Assembly (NCBI RefSeq): GCF_004801305.1
Contig: NZ_SSOD01000012.1
Coordinates: forward strand, 62,001-126,000
DNA from: Pseudothauera rhizosphaerae
GTDB taxonomy: Bacteria; Pseudomonadota; Gammaproteobacteria; Burkholderiales; Rhodocyclaceae
Direction: 5' to 3'
DNA length: 64,000 bases
Below the pieces are notes generated by a model. The model ran no database searches and had not been told where the DNA came from. It worked only from the letters and a program-made list of their open reading frames with translations. Made by a program: the position numbers and the translations under genes. The stretch's first letter is position 1, and each line of letters opens with the position of its first letter. Below are positions 16,087 to 26,408 of this stretch, piece by piece.

Positions 16087-16593
16087 ATGACGACCTACAC
16101 CAAGGAACAGGTCAGCAAGCTCGTCGACGGCAAGCTCGACTGGGACACCACGCTGCGCATGCTCGCCATGCCCAAGGACAAGGAACGCTTCGCGCTCTAC
16201 CTCGAGGCGCTGCAGAAGAAGGTGAGCTGGCCGGACAGGATCGTGCTGCCGCTGGGGCCCCACCTCCACATCGCCCAGTCGGCGCAGACGAAGCAGTGGG
16301 TGACCAAGTGCGAGTGCGGCCACGAGTTCGGCGACTACCGCGAAAACTGGAAGCTCAACGCCGCCATCTACGTGCGCGACACCGAGGAGGCCATGGCGGA
16401 GGTCTATCCACGCCTGATGGCGCCGGACACCACCTGGCAGGTGTATCGCGAGTACTACTGCCCCGCCTGCGGCACCCTGCACGACGTGGAGGCGCCGACC
16501 CCCTGGTATCCCGTGATCCACGACTTCGAGCCCGACATCGAAGCCTTCTACGAGGAATGGGTCGGCCTGCCGGTGCCGGAAAAGGCCGCCTGA
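16087..16593 (+). CDS. acxC: acetone carboxylase, gamma subunit (zinc-ribbon type)
   Basis: 168 residues, as expected for the roughly 20-kDa gamma subunit. Two cysteine pairs, KCECGHEF and YYCPACGTLHD, are placed to form a zinc ribbon, known in this subunit. The surrounding WKLNAAIYVRDTEEAM and EAPTPWYPVIHDFEPD are typical of the family. The subunit is required for activity and is thought to bridge alpha and beta. AGGAGAC precedes the ATG. The gene follows a GC-rich hairpin and is followed by a terminator-like hairpin, so its transcript ends may differ from those of the rest of the operon. Confidence 0.92.
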   Translation: MTTYTKEQVSKLVDGKLDWDTTLRMLAMPKDKERFALYLEALQKKVSWPDRIVLPLGPHLHIAQSAQTKQWVTKCECGHEFGDYRENWKLNAAIYVRDTEEAMAEVYPRLMAPDTTWQVYREYYCPACGTLHDVEAPTPWYPVIHDFEPDIEAFYEEWVGLPVPEKAA

Positions 16594-16619
16594 GAGCCCG
16601 CCGTTTTCCTCCCCCGTTC

Positions 16620-16652
16620 CCGGCGGGCGCCGGCCGGTGCCCGCCGGTTTTT
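16620..16652 (+). terminator. terminator-like hairpin after acxC (probable partial terminator)
   Basis: CCGGCGGGC (16620-16628) and GCCCGCCGG (16639-16647) form a perfect 9-bp stem with a 10-nt loop, followed directly by TTTTT. It lies between acxC and the acyl-CoA synthetase gene. That gene has no obvious promoter of its own, so read-through with reduced expression is the likely outcome. Confidence 0.7.
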
Positions 16653-16697
16653 CCCCCGAGTGCTCGCCGCACGGGCGAGCCCCATGGAGACGATCCG

Positions 16698-18683
16698 ATG
16701 ACGGAAACCCGTCTTGCGCACGGCACGCCCTTCGCGGACACCGCGCTCTACCGCTTCCTGCACGACTACGGCCATGCCGACCTGGGCGCCCTGCACGCCT
16801 GCGCCCGGGAAGAACCCGTGCGCTTCTGGGCCGAGGTGGAGGACGCCGTCGGCCTGCGCTGGACGCGGCGCTACCGCACGGTGTGCGACCTCTCCGCCGG
16901 CCCCATGTGGCCGCGCTGGTTCGTGGACGGCGAACTCGACCTGTTCGACAACCTGGTCGGCCGCATCGCCCACGAGGACCCCGCCCGGCCCGCGCTGGTC
17001 TGGGAAGGGGACGACGGCGCGACCCGCCGCTTCAGCTACGCCGAACTCGACCGGGAGGCACGGCGGCTGGCGGCGGCCTTCGAGCGGCTGGGCGTCGCGC
17101 CCGGCGCGCGCATCGCCATGTACCTGCCCATGGTGCCCGAGACCGCGGTGGTGTTCCTCGCCGCCGCGCGCCTGGGCGCCATCGTGCTGCCGCTCTTCTC
17201 CGGCTACGGCGCCGACGCGGTGGCGAACCGGCTCGCCGACAGCGGCGCGGCCGTGATGGTGTGCGCCGACGGCTACCTGCGGCGCGGCCGGCGCGTGGAC
17301 ATGCTGGCCGAAGCCCGTGCCGCTGCGACCGCCGCGGGCCTGGCACACCTGCTGGTGGTGCCACGGCTCGGCACCTTTGCGGCGCCGACGCCGGGCGGCG
17401 GCTGGCGCGAATGGGACTACGGCGTCCTGCTCGCGGCCTGCGAACCGGCCGGCGGCGCGGCCCCCCATCCGGCCGACGCGCCGCTGCTGATCCTCTACAC
17501 CTCGGGCACCACCGGGCGGCCCAAGGGCGTGGTGCATACCCATGCGGGCTTCCCCCTCAAGGCCGCCCAGGACATGCTCATGGCCTTCGACCTCGGCCCC
17601 GGCGACCGCCTGATGTGGATCACCGACATGGGCTGGATGATGGGCCCGTGGCTGGTGTTCGGCGGCCTGCTGCGGGGCGCGACGCTGGTGTTCTTCGAAG
17701 GCACGCCCGACCATCCCGCACCCGACCGCATCTGGCAGCTCGCGGCGCGCCACCGGCTCACCCATCTCGGCCTCTCGCCCACCCTGGTGCGCCTGCTGAT
17801 GGCCGCGGGCGAGGCCGGCCTGCCGCGGCCGGGCCTGCCCGAAAGCCTGCGCGTCTTCGGCTCCACCGGCGAACCGTGGAACGACGCCCCCTGGCACTGG
17901 CTGTTCGACACCGTGGGCCAGGGGCGCTGCCCCATCATCAACTATTCGGGCGGCACCGAGATCGGCGGCGGCATCCTCGCCTGCTTCGCGGGCCTGCCGC
18001 AGAAACCCTGCGGCTTCCACGGGCCGATCCCCGGGATGCAAGCCGACGTGGTGGATACGGCGGGCCGCTCCCTCCCCGGAGGCGGCGGCACGGACGAGGT
18101 GGGCGAACTCGTGCTGCGCGCGCCCTGGCCGGGCATGGCCCACGGCTTCTGGCAGGACGACGCGCGCTACCTGGAAACCTACTGGGCGCGCTTCCCGGGC
18201 CTGTGGATGCATGGCGACTGGGCGCGGGTGGACGGCGACGGCCACTGGTTCATCCAGGGGCGCAGCGACGACACCCTCAAGATCGCGGGCAAGCGCGTCG
18301 GGCCGGCCGAATACGAATCCGCGCTGGTGGCCCATCCGCTGGTGGCGGAGGCGGTGGCCATCGGCGTACCCGACCCGGTGAAGGGCGAGGTGGCGACCTG
18401 CTTCGTGACCATTGCCCCATCCGCCCGCGGCGCGGCGCAGGACTGGACCGCGCTGGAGGCGGAACTCGTCGCCCACGTGGCCGCCCAGTTGGGCAAGCCG
18501 CTCGCCCCGGCGCGGGTGCATCGCGTGGGGGCCCTGCCCCGCACCCGCAACGGCAAGATCCTGCGCCGCGTGGTGCGCGCGGTATGGCTCGGCAAGGAGA
18601 CGGGCGACCTCGGTTCGCTCGAGAACCCCGAGGCGCTCGACGCCCTGCGGCGCTGCCGCGAGGCCTTCGCGGCAATGGCCTGA
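16698..18683 (+). CDS. AMP-forming acyl-CoA synthetase, probable acetoacetate-CoA ligase
   Basis: 661 residues of the ANL superfamily, closest in layout to acetyl-/propionyl-/acetoacetyl-CoA synthetases. Visible motifs: A3 LILYTSGTTGRPKGVVHTH, A5 YSGGTEIGGG, the GDWARVDGDGHW and GRSDDTLKIAGKRVGPAEYE region, and A10 RTRNGKILRR with the adenylation lysine. The N-terminal segment FWAEVEDAVGLRW matches the acetyl-CoA synthetase cap. Its place directly after acxABC implies activation of acetoacetate to acetoacetyl-CoA, which a thiolase can cleave. Substrate is inferred from context only; acetate or propionate is possible. GGAGA lies 7 bases before the ATG at 16698. Confidence 0.82.
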   Translation: MTETRLAHGTPFADTALYRFLHDYGHADLGALHACAREEPVRFWAEVEDAVGLRWTRRYRTVCDLSAGPMWPRWFVDGELDLFDNLVGRIAHEDPARPALVWEGDDGATRRFSYAELDREARRLAAAFERLGVAPGARIAMYLPMVPETAVVFLAAARLGAIVLPLFSGYGADAVANRLADSGAAVMVCADGYLRRGRRVDMLAEARAAATAAGLAHLLVVPRLGTFAAPTPGGGWREWDYGVLLAACEPAGGAAPHPADAPLLILYTSGTTGRPKGVVHTHAGFPLKAAQDMLMAFDLGPGDRLMWITDMGWMMGPWLVFGGLLRGATLVFFEGTPDHPAPDRIWQLAARHRLTHLGLSPTLVRLLMAAGEAGLPRPGLPESLRVFGSTGEPWNDAPWHWLFDTVGQGRCPIINYSGGTEIGGGILACFAGLPQKPCGFHGPIPGMQADVVDTAGRSLPGGGGTDEVGELVLRAPWPGMAHGFWQDDARYLETYWARFPGLWMHGDWARVDGDGHWFIQGRSDDTLKIAGKRVGPAEYESALVAHPLVAEAVAIGVPDPVKGEVATCFVTIAPSARGAAQDWTALEAELVAHVAAQLGKPLAPARVHRVGALPRTRNGKILRRVVRAVWLGKETGDLGSLENPEALDALRRCREAFAAMA

Positions 18684-18684
18684 A

Positions 18685-18736
18685 GCGTTCGATTTCCGGA
18701 CGTTCGGCGTCGATCCAACGTCCGGAAATCGAACGC
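18685..18736. promoter_or_regulatory. perfect 20-bp inverted repeat, candidate AcxR binding site upstream of acxR
   Basis: Arms 18685-18704 and 18717-18736 are perfect reverse complements with a 12-bp spacer. Each carries the motif found once upstream of acxA. It begins right after the synthetase stop codon and could also act as a hairpin, but there is no T-run. Arm centres lie about 135 and 103 bp upstream of the sigma-54 element at 18829, the usual enhancer distance. The rest of the 314-bp gap (18684-18997) holds that promoter and a GC-rich inverted repeat at 18806-18830, and no gene. Confidence 0.65.
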
Positions 18737-18828
18737 GCCACACCATCCATAAATGAGCCTTCGCACGCCCGTTCCGCAAACGGACGCACGGACGCCGTTC
18801 CCGCGCAGCCCGCTCGCGGCCGGCGGGC

Positions 18829-18844
18829 TGGCATTTCCTTTGCT
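18829..18844 (+). promoter_or_regulatory. sigma-54 (-24/-12) promoter of acxR
   Basis: TGGCATT-TCCT-TTGCT matches TGGCACG-N4-TTGCW except at two bases, with exact spacing (GG 18830-18831, GC 18842-18843). Transcription would start near 18855, leaving a leader of about 143 bases. A TAAGCT sequence overlapping 18844-18849 could be a weak sigma-70 -10 box, but has no matching -35. An 8-bp inverted repeat (18806-18813 / 18823-18830) abuts the -24 region. Confidence 0.68.
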
Positions 18845-18997
18845 AAGCTACAAACGCCCGTTCGGCTGGCAGCAAACGCACGCCGTCGCAGCGGGCAAAC
18901 GTCACGAAGCAGTGCGCCATGCGCGACGGCACCGCCGATCGCCCGTTGCCGCCAGAGCAGCCGGGCCGCCGCTTCCGCCAAGGAGGAGACCGAACGG

Positions 18998-20992
<1,995 letters not shown>

Positions 20993-21065
20993 CGCTGGCG
21001 GGAAAAGACTGCCGGACGCCCCAGACCGTGCTGACGGCATTCCGCGGACCTGGTGGGCGGATCGG

Positions 21066-21752
21066 CTAGTGCTGGGCGCTGCCGTCCGTCTGATACTTCG
21101 GTGAGCGGGGGCCGTACAGAATGCCGTTGGGGCGGCCGGCGAACAGCAGGCGGCCGCTGGTGATGCCGGCGATCGGATGGGAACGGTCGGTCGAGCTTTC
21201 GACGATCTGATTGACCAGCGCCGAAACCAGCATGCCCACCAGACCGCCGCCCGAACTGCGGCCTTCGGCGCTGGAAGCCGTCGCCGCCCCTTCCCACAGG
21301 ACCCGTTCCGTCCTCAGGTCCACCAGACGCGCTTCGGCCGTCACCCGGCTTTCGCTGGAGAGAACCGCGTAGGTCGTGCCGTACTGCTTGATGTCGATGT
21401 AGAGCACGGCGTCGGCACCGAATATCTCGCGCAGCTTCCGCAGCCCGACTTCGTGCATTTCGGCGGAGTTGTGGAGCCCGTTCTGGCGGAAGGTCTCGTT
21501 GACCAGCGTGACCGGGAAGACGTAGTACCCCGATTCGGCCAGCGGCAGCGTCACCTGGGACAGCATGCTGTTGGTGGCCGACACGTCGAGCGAGGAGTTC
21601 AGCGGCGGCAGGACCAGGATGGAGGCAGGACGGCTTTCCTTGAAGGCCGCGTAGTCGTACTGCTGCGGCTGCGTCGCGCAGCCGGAAGCCAGCAGGACTG
21701 CGAACAGGGAAAGGGTGCCGTACCTGGCGAAAATGGCTTTGAATGCTTGCAT
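21066..21752 (-). CDS. DUF799/GNA1162-family lipoprotein
   Basis: 228 residues with a lipoprotein signal: a hydrophobic segment ending in LLASGC (lipobox, Cys25), then ATQPQ. The mature part reads ASILVLPPLNSSLDVSA and later contains FGADAVLYIDIKQYGTTYAV, as in DUF799 proteins such as meningococcal GNA1162, an outer-membrane lipoprotein with a TolB-N/CsgG-like fold. It is the third gene of a csgG-DUF4810-DUF799 set, a conserved trio of unknown secretion or envelope role. It ends 73 bases from the convergent acxR stop, and no convincing terminator is visible there. Confidence 0.85.
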   Translation of the reverse strand: MQAFKAIFARYGTLSLFAVLLASGCATQPQQYDYAAFKESRPASILVLPPLNSSLDVSATNSMLSQVTLPLAESGYYVFPVTLVNETFRQNGLHNSAEMHEVGLRKLREIFGADAVLYIDIKQYGTTYAVLSSESRVTAEARLVDLRTERVLWEGAATASSAEGRSSGGGLVGMLVSALVNQIVESSTDRSHPIAGITSGRLLFAGRPNGILYGPRSPKYQTDGSAQH

Positions 21753-21770
21753 GTCGAACCCGTCCGGTTG

Positions 21771-22133
21771 CTACCTGGTCTTCGAGCGCATCAGGAAGTC
21801 GATGTAGGCGGCACCTTCCGGATACTGGGCCTTCTCGGCCTCGAAGTATTGGGCCATCCGATCACCCTGCTCCTTTTCGGCATACAGGATGCCGAGATGG
21901 GCCTGATATCCGGGAGGGAGCGGTTTTCCGGTCGCACGCGCCTCCTCTATCCCTGCCTCCAGGGCGGCGATCTGTTCATCCGGCCCTTTCTCACCGGTCA
22001 AATGGCCATATACCTGGGGCTGATATCCGCCCCAGTAGTACAGCGGGCCGGGACCCGTCGCGGCACAACCCGACAGCATGAGCACGCCCGCCAGGGACAG
22101 GGCCCGGAGAGGGCAGGAATCAAGCAGCCCCAT
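21771..22133 (-). CDS. DUF4810 family lipoprotein
   Basis: 120 residues from the ATG at 22133, chosen because AAGGGAG lies about 9 bases upstream. Lipobox LMLSGCAAT with Cys23. The mature sequence YYWGGYQPQVYGHLTGEKGPDEQI and then LPPGYQAHLGILYAEKEQG are typical of DUF4810. It lies between the CsgG-like gene (23-base gap) and the DUF799 gene (18-base gap), so the three are almost certainly one operon and their products probably form one envelope complex. The precise role is not known. Confidence 0.87.
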   Translation of the reverse strand: MGLLDSCPLRALSLAGVLMLSGCAATGPGPLYYWGGYQPQVYGHLTGEKGPDEQIAALEAGIEEARATGKPLPPGYQAHLGILYAEKEQGDRMAQYFEAEKAQYPEGAAYIDFLMRSKTR

Positions 22134-22156
22134 GGATCGATCTCCCTTCGAAGCGA

Positions 22157-22846
22157 TCATTGCGCCGGCTGCCATGCACCGGACTCGATGCCTGCGACCA
22201 GATTGTCGACGGCCTGGCGCATGGCCAGATCCAGCACCTTGCCGTTCAGGGTCGAGTCGTAGCTCGCGGTACCGCCGAAGCCGATGACCTCGCGGTTGTC
22301 CAGGCTGTATTCCCCCGCCCCCTGGGCGGAGAACACGACTTCCGAGGTTTCCACCTCGACGACGTTCAGGTTGACCTTGGCGTAGGCGACCTGCGACTTG
22401 CCGCGCCCCAGGATGCCGAAGAGCTGCCGGTCGCCGGTTTCCTTGCGGCCGAATTCGGTGACGTCGCCGGTAATCACATAGGACGCGCCCTTGAGTTTCT
22501 GCGCCCTCTTGGCAAGCGCCGCCTCCTGCGCGATCTCGGGCATGTTGTCGCGGTCCAGGACGTTGAAGCGCCCCGTCTGCTGCAGATGGGTGATCAGGAT
22601 CGTCTTGGCCTGGCTGCCCAGGCGATCCACGCCGTCGGTGAAGATTCCGCGCATGAAGCTCGAACGGTTGTCGAACTTTCCGACCGCGATCTGACTGCGG
22701 GCGCCATGGTAGGAAACGCCTGCGGAGGCGGTTTTCGCCACTTCCAGGGTGCGCGACTGCTCGGTCGCACATCCGGAGAGCAGCGCCGCGCCTCCCATGA
22801 CGGCGCAAGCGGCGAGGACTTTCCCAAGAGCGGACATTCGAATCAT
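22157..22846 (-). CDS. CsgG/HfaB-family outer membrane lipoprotein
   Basis: 229 residues from the ATG at 22846 (AGAAGG upstream). The longer frame from 22927 lacks a ribosome site and would bury the signal peptide. Lipobox ALLSGCATE. The mature protein has CsgG family stretches: IAVGKFDNRSSFMRG, TGRFNVLDRDNMPEIAQE and GASYVITGDVTEFGRKETG. CsgG itself is the curli secretion channel, but no curli subunit genes (csgA/B/E/F) are present. The DUF4810 and DUF799 partners instead indicate the separate conserved lipoprotein trio. First gene of the operon. Confidence 0.88.
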   Translation of the reverse strand: MIRMSALGKVLAACAVMGGAALLSGCATEQSRTLEVAKTASAGVSYHGARSQIAVGKFDNRSSFMRGIFTDGVDRLGSQAKTILITHLQQTGRFNVLDRDNMPEIAQEAALAKRAQKLKGASYVITGDVTEFGRKETGDRQLFGILGRGKSQVAYAKVNLNVVEVETSEVVFSAQGAGEYSLDNREVIGFGGTASYDSTLNGKVLDLAMRQAVDNLVAGIESGAWQPAQ

Positions 22847-22905
22847 TCGATGGGCCTTCTTCAGTTGGTTATTGGCGCGTATGCCGTTTCGCCGGAAAGC
22901 GCAGG

Positions 22906-22934
22906 AAGATGCCATCGACAAATGCACATGTCAA
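22906..22934 (-). promoter_or_regulatory. possible promoter of the csgG-like operon
   Basis: On the minus strand a perfect TTGACA (22929-22934) is followed after 17 bases by CATCTT (22906-22911), a poor -10. It lies about 60 bases before the CsgG-like start and just past the glmS terminator. Weak support because only the -35 is good. Confidence 0.3.
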
Positions 22935-22945
22935 GGCAAGGCGAG

Positions 22946-22973
22946 AAAAAGCCCGGCATGCCGTGCCGGGCTT
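22946..22973 (-). terminator. rho-independent terminator after glmS
   Basis: On the minus strand AAGCCCGGCA and TGCCGGGCTT form a perfect 10-bp stem with a 5-nt loop, followed by a run of Ts (22946-22950). It is placed 47 bases after the glmS stop and separates glmUS from the lipoprotein operon. Confidence 0.88.
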
Positions 22974-23019
22974 CGCAGATTTTCCAGCTCCGGACGGTAC
23001 CCGGCTGCCGGGTCGCTGC

Positions 23020-24849
23020 TCACTCGACGGTGACGCTCTTCGCCAGGTTGCGCGGCTTGTCCACGTCCGTGCCCTTGACCAGCGCGGCGTGGTAGGAGAG
23101 CAGTTGCAGCGGGACGACGTGCAGCACCGGCGAGAGCATGCCGTAGTGCTCGGGCAGTTGCAGGATGTGCACGCCCTCGGATTCGGCGATCTCGCTGCCG
23201 GCATCGGCGAAGACGTAGAGTTCGCCGCCGCGCGCGCGCACTTCCTGCAGGTTGGACTTGAGCTTTTCCAGCAGCCTGTTGGCCGGTGCGACGGCGATCA
23301 CCGGCATGTTCTTGTCCACCAGCGCCAGCGGGCCGTGCTTGAGTTCGCCGGCGGCGTAGGCTTCGGCGTGGATGTAGGAGATTTCCTTGAGCTTCAGCGC
23401 GCCTTCCATGGCGATGGGCCAGTGGCTGCCGCGGCCGAGGAAGAGGGCGTGCTGCTTGCCGGCGAAGCGCTGCGCCCAGCGTTCGATGGCGGGTTCCAGT
23501 TCCAGCACCTTCTGCACCGCCACCGGCAGGTGGCGGAGATTCTGCAGGTGGTGCGCCTCGTCTTCGGCCGGCAGCCGGCCGCCGAGCTTGGCGAGGGTGA
23601 GCGTGAGCAGCGCCAGGGCGGCGAGCTGGGTGGTGAAGGCCTTGGTGGAGGCCACGCCGATCTCGGGGCCGGCGCGGGTGATGAAGCGCAGGCTCGCCTC
23701 GCGCACGATGGCCGATTCCGGCACGTTGCAGATCGCCAGCGTGCGCTGCATGCCTTGGGCGAGGGCGTGCTTGAGCGCGGCGAGCGTATCGGCGGTTTCG
23801 CCGGACTGGGAGATGACCACCACCAAGGTGTCGGGGTCGGGCACGGAGTCGCGGTAGCGGTATTCGCTGGCGATCTCCACCGTGCACGGCAGCTTCGCCA
23901 CCGATTCCAGCCAGTAGCGCGCCACCAGGCCGGCGTGGTAGCTGGTGCCGCAGGCGAGCACGAGCACGCGCCTGACGCCGTCGAGCACCTCGGGGGCGCG
24001 CGCGCCGAAGAGCTGGGGCGTGACCGAACCGCCGCCGGCGATGATCTCCAGCGTTTGCGCCAGGGCCTGGGGCTGTTCGAAGATTTCCTTCTGCATGTAG
24101 TGGCGGAACTGGCCCAGTTCCACGGCGTCGGCCGACAGGCTGGACAGATGGACCGGCCGTTCCACCGGGCTGCCGTCTGCGCGCACGATGCGGTAACCGC
24201 CGACGCACAGTTCGGCCACGTCGCCGTCTTCCAGGTAAACGACGTTGCGCGTGACCTGCAGCAGCGCGGCGGTGTCGGAGGCGGCATACATGCCGCCCTC
24301 GCCCACGCCCAGCAGCAGCGGGGCGCCGCTGCGCGCCACCACCGCGCGCGCCGGATCGGCTTCGCTGAGGACACCGATGGCGTAGGCGCCGGTGAGTTCG
24401 ACGGTGGCCTGGCGCACCGCGTCGAAGAGATCGGCGCCGGCGGCGAGCTTGCTGTGGATGAGGTGGGCGATGGCCTCGGTGTCGGTGTCGGACTCGAACA
24501 CGTAGCCGCGATTCTCCAGCGCGCTCTTGATGGCCTCGAAGTTCTCGATGATGCCGTTGTGCACCACGGCGAGGCCGCCGGAGACGTGCGGGTGGGCGTT
24601 GCGCTCCGAGGGCACGCCGTGGGTGGCCCAGCGCGTGTGGGCGATGCCGACACGCGCGCTGGCGCCTTCGCGGGCGGCCAGCGCAGCCAGATCGGCTACC
24701 CGGCCCGCCGAGCGCACGCGGCGCAGGCGCCCGTCGGCCACCACCGCCAGGCCGGCGGAATCGTAGCCGCGGTATTCGAGCTTGCGCAGGCCTTCGAGCA
24801 GGACCGGCACGATGTCGGAAGTGGAAATAGCGGTGACGATGCCGCACAT
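23020..24849 (-). CDS. glmS: glutamine--fructose-6-phosphate aminotransferase (isomerizing)
   Basis: 609 residues, the standard length. It begins MCGIV, giving the N-terminal nucleophile Cys after methionine removal. The glutaminase domain has HTRWATHG and HNGIIENF. Two SIS domains follow with [18 protein letters not shown] and the C-terminal KSVTVE that closes the synthase site. It makes glucosamine-6-phosphate from fructose-6-phosphate and glutamine, the first step toward UDP-GlcNAc for peptidoglycan and LPS. It starts 2 bases after the glmU stop, so the two are translated together. No glmS ribozyme is present, as expected outside Firmicutes. Confidence 0.97.
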   Translation of the reverse strand: MCGIVTAISTSDIVPVLLEGLRKLEYRGYDSAGLAVVADGRLRRVRSAGRVADLAALAAREGASARVGIAHTRWATHGVPSERNAHPHVSGGLAVVHNGIIENFEAIKSALENRGYVFESDTDTEAIAHLIHSKLAAGADLFDAVRQATVELTGAYAIGVLSEADPARAVVARSGAPLLLGVGEGGMYAASDTAALLQVTRNVVYLEDGDVAELCVGGYRIVRADGSPVERPVHLSSLSADAVELGQFRHYMQKEIFEQPQALAQTLEIIAGGGSVTPQLFGARAPEVLDGVRRVLVLACGTSYHAGLVARYWLESVAKLPCTVEIASEYRYRDSVPDPDTLVVVISQSGETADTLAALKHALAQGMQRTLAICNVPESAIVREASLRFITRAGPEIGVASTKAFTTQLAALALLTLTLAKLGGRLPAEDEAHHLQNLRHLPVAVQKVLELEPAIERWAQRFAGKQHALFLGRGSHWPIAMEGALKLKEISYIHAEAYAAGELKHGPLALVDKNMPVIAVAPANRLLEKLKSNLQEVRARGGELYVFADAGSEIAESEGVHILQLPEHYGMLSPVLHVVPLQLLSYHAALVKGTDVDKPRNLAKSVTVE

Positions 24850-24851
24850 GG

Positions 24852-26219
24852 TCAGGCTCCTTGCTTGTTCTTGACCGGCCGCTGCCAGCCCGCGAGGCTC
24901 ACCTGGCGGGCGCGCGACACGGTGAGCTGGCCGGCCGGCGCATCCTTGGTGAGCGTGGTGCCGGCGCCCAGCGTGGCGCCGCGGCCGACGCGCACGGGCG
25001 CGACGAGTTGGGTGTCGGAACCGATGAAGGCGTCGTCCTCGATCACCGTGAGGTGCTTGTTGGCGCCGTCGTAGTTGCAGGTGATGGTGCCGGCGCCGAT
25101 GTTGACCCGGCTGCCGATCTCCGCGTCGCCCACATAGGCCAGGTGGTTGGCCTTGGAATGGTCGGCGATGCGGCTGTTCTTCACTTCGACGAAGTTGCCC
25201 AGGTGGACGTCGGTGCCCAGCTCGGTGCCGGGACGGGTGCGCGCGTAGGGGCCGATCACGCAGGACTCGCCGGTGCGCGTGGCTTCCACGTGGGAGAAGG
25301 GCGCGATGCGGCTGCCTGCGCCGATGACCGCGTCGCGAAGCACGCAGTGGGCGCCCACGCGCACGCCGTCGGCCAGCTCCACCCGGCCTTCGAAGACGCA
25401 ATTGACGTCGATCTCCACGTCGCGCCCGCACACCAGTTCACCGCGCACGTCGATGCGAACCGGGTCGATCAGGGTGACGCCCTCGTCCATCAGCCGCTGC
25501 GCGATGTTGCGCTGGTGGATGCGTTCCAGTTCCGCGAGTTGGGGCTTGCTGTTGACGCCCAGGGTTTCCCACACCGCATCCGGACTTTCGGTGACTACCT
25601 CGACGCCGTCGGCCACGGCCAGGCCGATGATGTCGGTCAGATAGTACTCGCCCTGCGCGTTGTCGTTGCCGATGCGGGAGAGCCAATCGCGCAGGCGCGC
25701 CACCGGGGCGACCAGGATGCCGGTGTTGATCTCGCGTACCCGGCGTTCGTCCGGGCTGGCGTCCTTCTCCTCGACGATGCGGAGCACGCGCCCGGCACCG
25801 TCGCGCAGGATGCGCCCGTAGCCGGCGGGGTCGTCCAGTTCCACCGTGAGCAGCGCCAGACGGCTGTCGCCGGCCGCCGCGGCCAGGCGCTGCAGCGTGG
25901 CCGCGCCGATCAGCGGCACGTCGCCGTACAGCACCAGCGCGCGTTCGTCGTCGCTCAAACGGGGCAGGGCCTGCAGCACGGCGTGCCCGGTGCCGTGCTG
26001 CTCGGCCTGCAGTGCCCAGGCGAGATCGGCGTCGGGGAAACGCTCGCGCACCGCCTCGCCGCCATGACCGTGGACCACGCAGATGCACGCGGGCTGCAGG
26101 CGGCGGGCGGTGTCCAGCACGTGCGCCAGCAGCGGCCGGCCGGCGAGGGGCTGCAGCACCTTGGGCAGTGCCGAACGCATGCGCTTGCCCTGGCCGGCGG
26201 CGAGTACGACCACTTCCAT
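24852..26219 (-). CDS. glmU: bifunctional UDP-GlcNAc pyrophosphorylase / glucosamine-1-phosphate N-acetyltransferase
   Basis: 455 residues. The N-terminal uridylyltransferase domain has [20 protein letters not shown] and YGDVPLI. The C-terminal left-handed beta-helix carries hexapeptide repeats ([47 protein letters not shown]). It converts GlcN-1-P plus acetyl-CoA and UTP to UDP-GlcNAc. First gene of the glmU-glmS operon and divergent from the maoC-pta gene across a 189-bp region. Confidence 0.97.
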   Translation of the reverse strand: MEVVVLAAGQGKRMRSALPKVLQPLAGRPLLAHVLDTARRLQPACICVVHGHGGEAVRERFPDADLAWALQAEQHGTGHAVLQALPRLSDDERALVLYGDVPLIGAATLQRLAAAAGDSRLALLTVELDDPAGYGRILRDGAGRVLRIVEEKDASPDERRVREINTGILVAPVARLRDWLSRIGNDNAQGEYYLTDIIGLAVADGVEVVTESPDAVWETLGVNSKPQLAELERIHQRNIAQRLMDEGVTLIDPVRIDVRGELVCGRDVEIDVNCVFEGRVELADGVRVGAHCVLRDAVIGAGSRIAPFSHVEATRTGESCVIGPYARTRPGTELGTDVHLGNFVEVKNSRIADHSKANHLAYVGDAEIGSRVNIGAGTITCNYDGANKHLTVIEDDAFIGSDTQLVAPVRVGRGATLGAGTTLTKDAPAGQLTVSRARQVSLAGWQRPVKNKQGA

Positions 26220-26252
26220 GAAAGCTCCGGGAGAACGTCGGAATAGCGCGCG

Positions 26253-26261
26253 ATTTTATCA
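26253..26261 (-). promoter_or_regulatory. extended -10 element for glmUS
   Basis: On the minus strand TGATAAAAT combines the TGn extension with the hexamer TAAAAT, 34 bases before the glmU ATG. No good -35 is seen at 17 bases, consistent with an extended -10 promoter. Confidence 0.4.
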
Positions 26262-26337
26262 TGCAGCCCTGCAACGCCCGGTGTGGCAGGTGTTACACCG
26301 CGTTCATGCTGCATCGCACACAAAAGTCGACCATGAT

Positions 26338-26367
26338 CTGACAGTGGTAATTGTTCGCAGCTAGAAT
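26338..26367 (+). promoter_or_regulatory. sigma-70-like promoter of maoC-pta/ackA
   Basis: CTGACA (26338-26343) and TAGAAT (26362-26367) are separated by 18 bases, with start expected near 26374, 35 bases before the ATG. A 6-bp inverted repeat CGGTGT/ACACCG (26279-26300) lies upstream, between the divergent promoters, and could be an operator. Confidence 0.5.
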
Positions 26368-26408
26368 CAACCTGTTGCAACGCATATATCTACGGAGCAA
26401 GACCGCCC

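Noticed and set aside
11530-16593. Acetophenone carboxylase or hydantoinase instead of acetone carboxylase
   Set aside because: The three-gene order with a 168-residue zinc-ribbon subunit, plus the AcxR-type activator and a synthetase, fits AcxABC. Apc has five subunits, and hydantoinases lack the small subunit.
22157-22846. Calling the CsgG-like gene a true curli gene
   Set aside because: No csgA, csgB, csgE or csgF is present, and the partners are DUF4810 and DUF799 lipoproteins of the separate trio.
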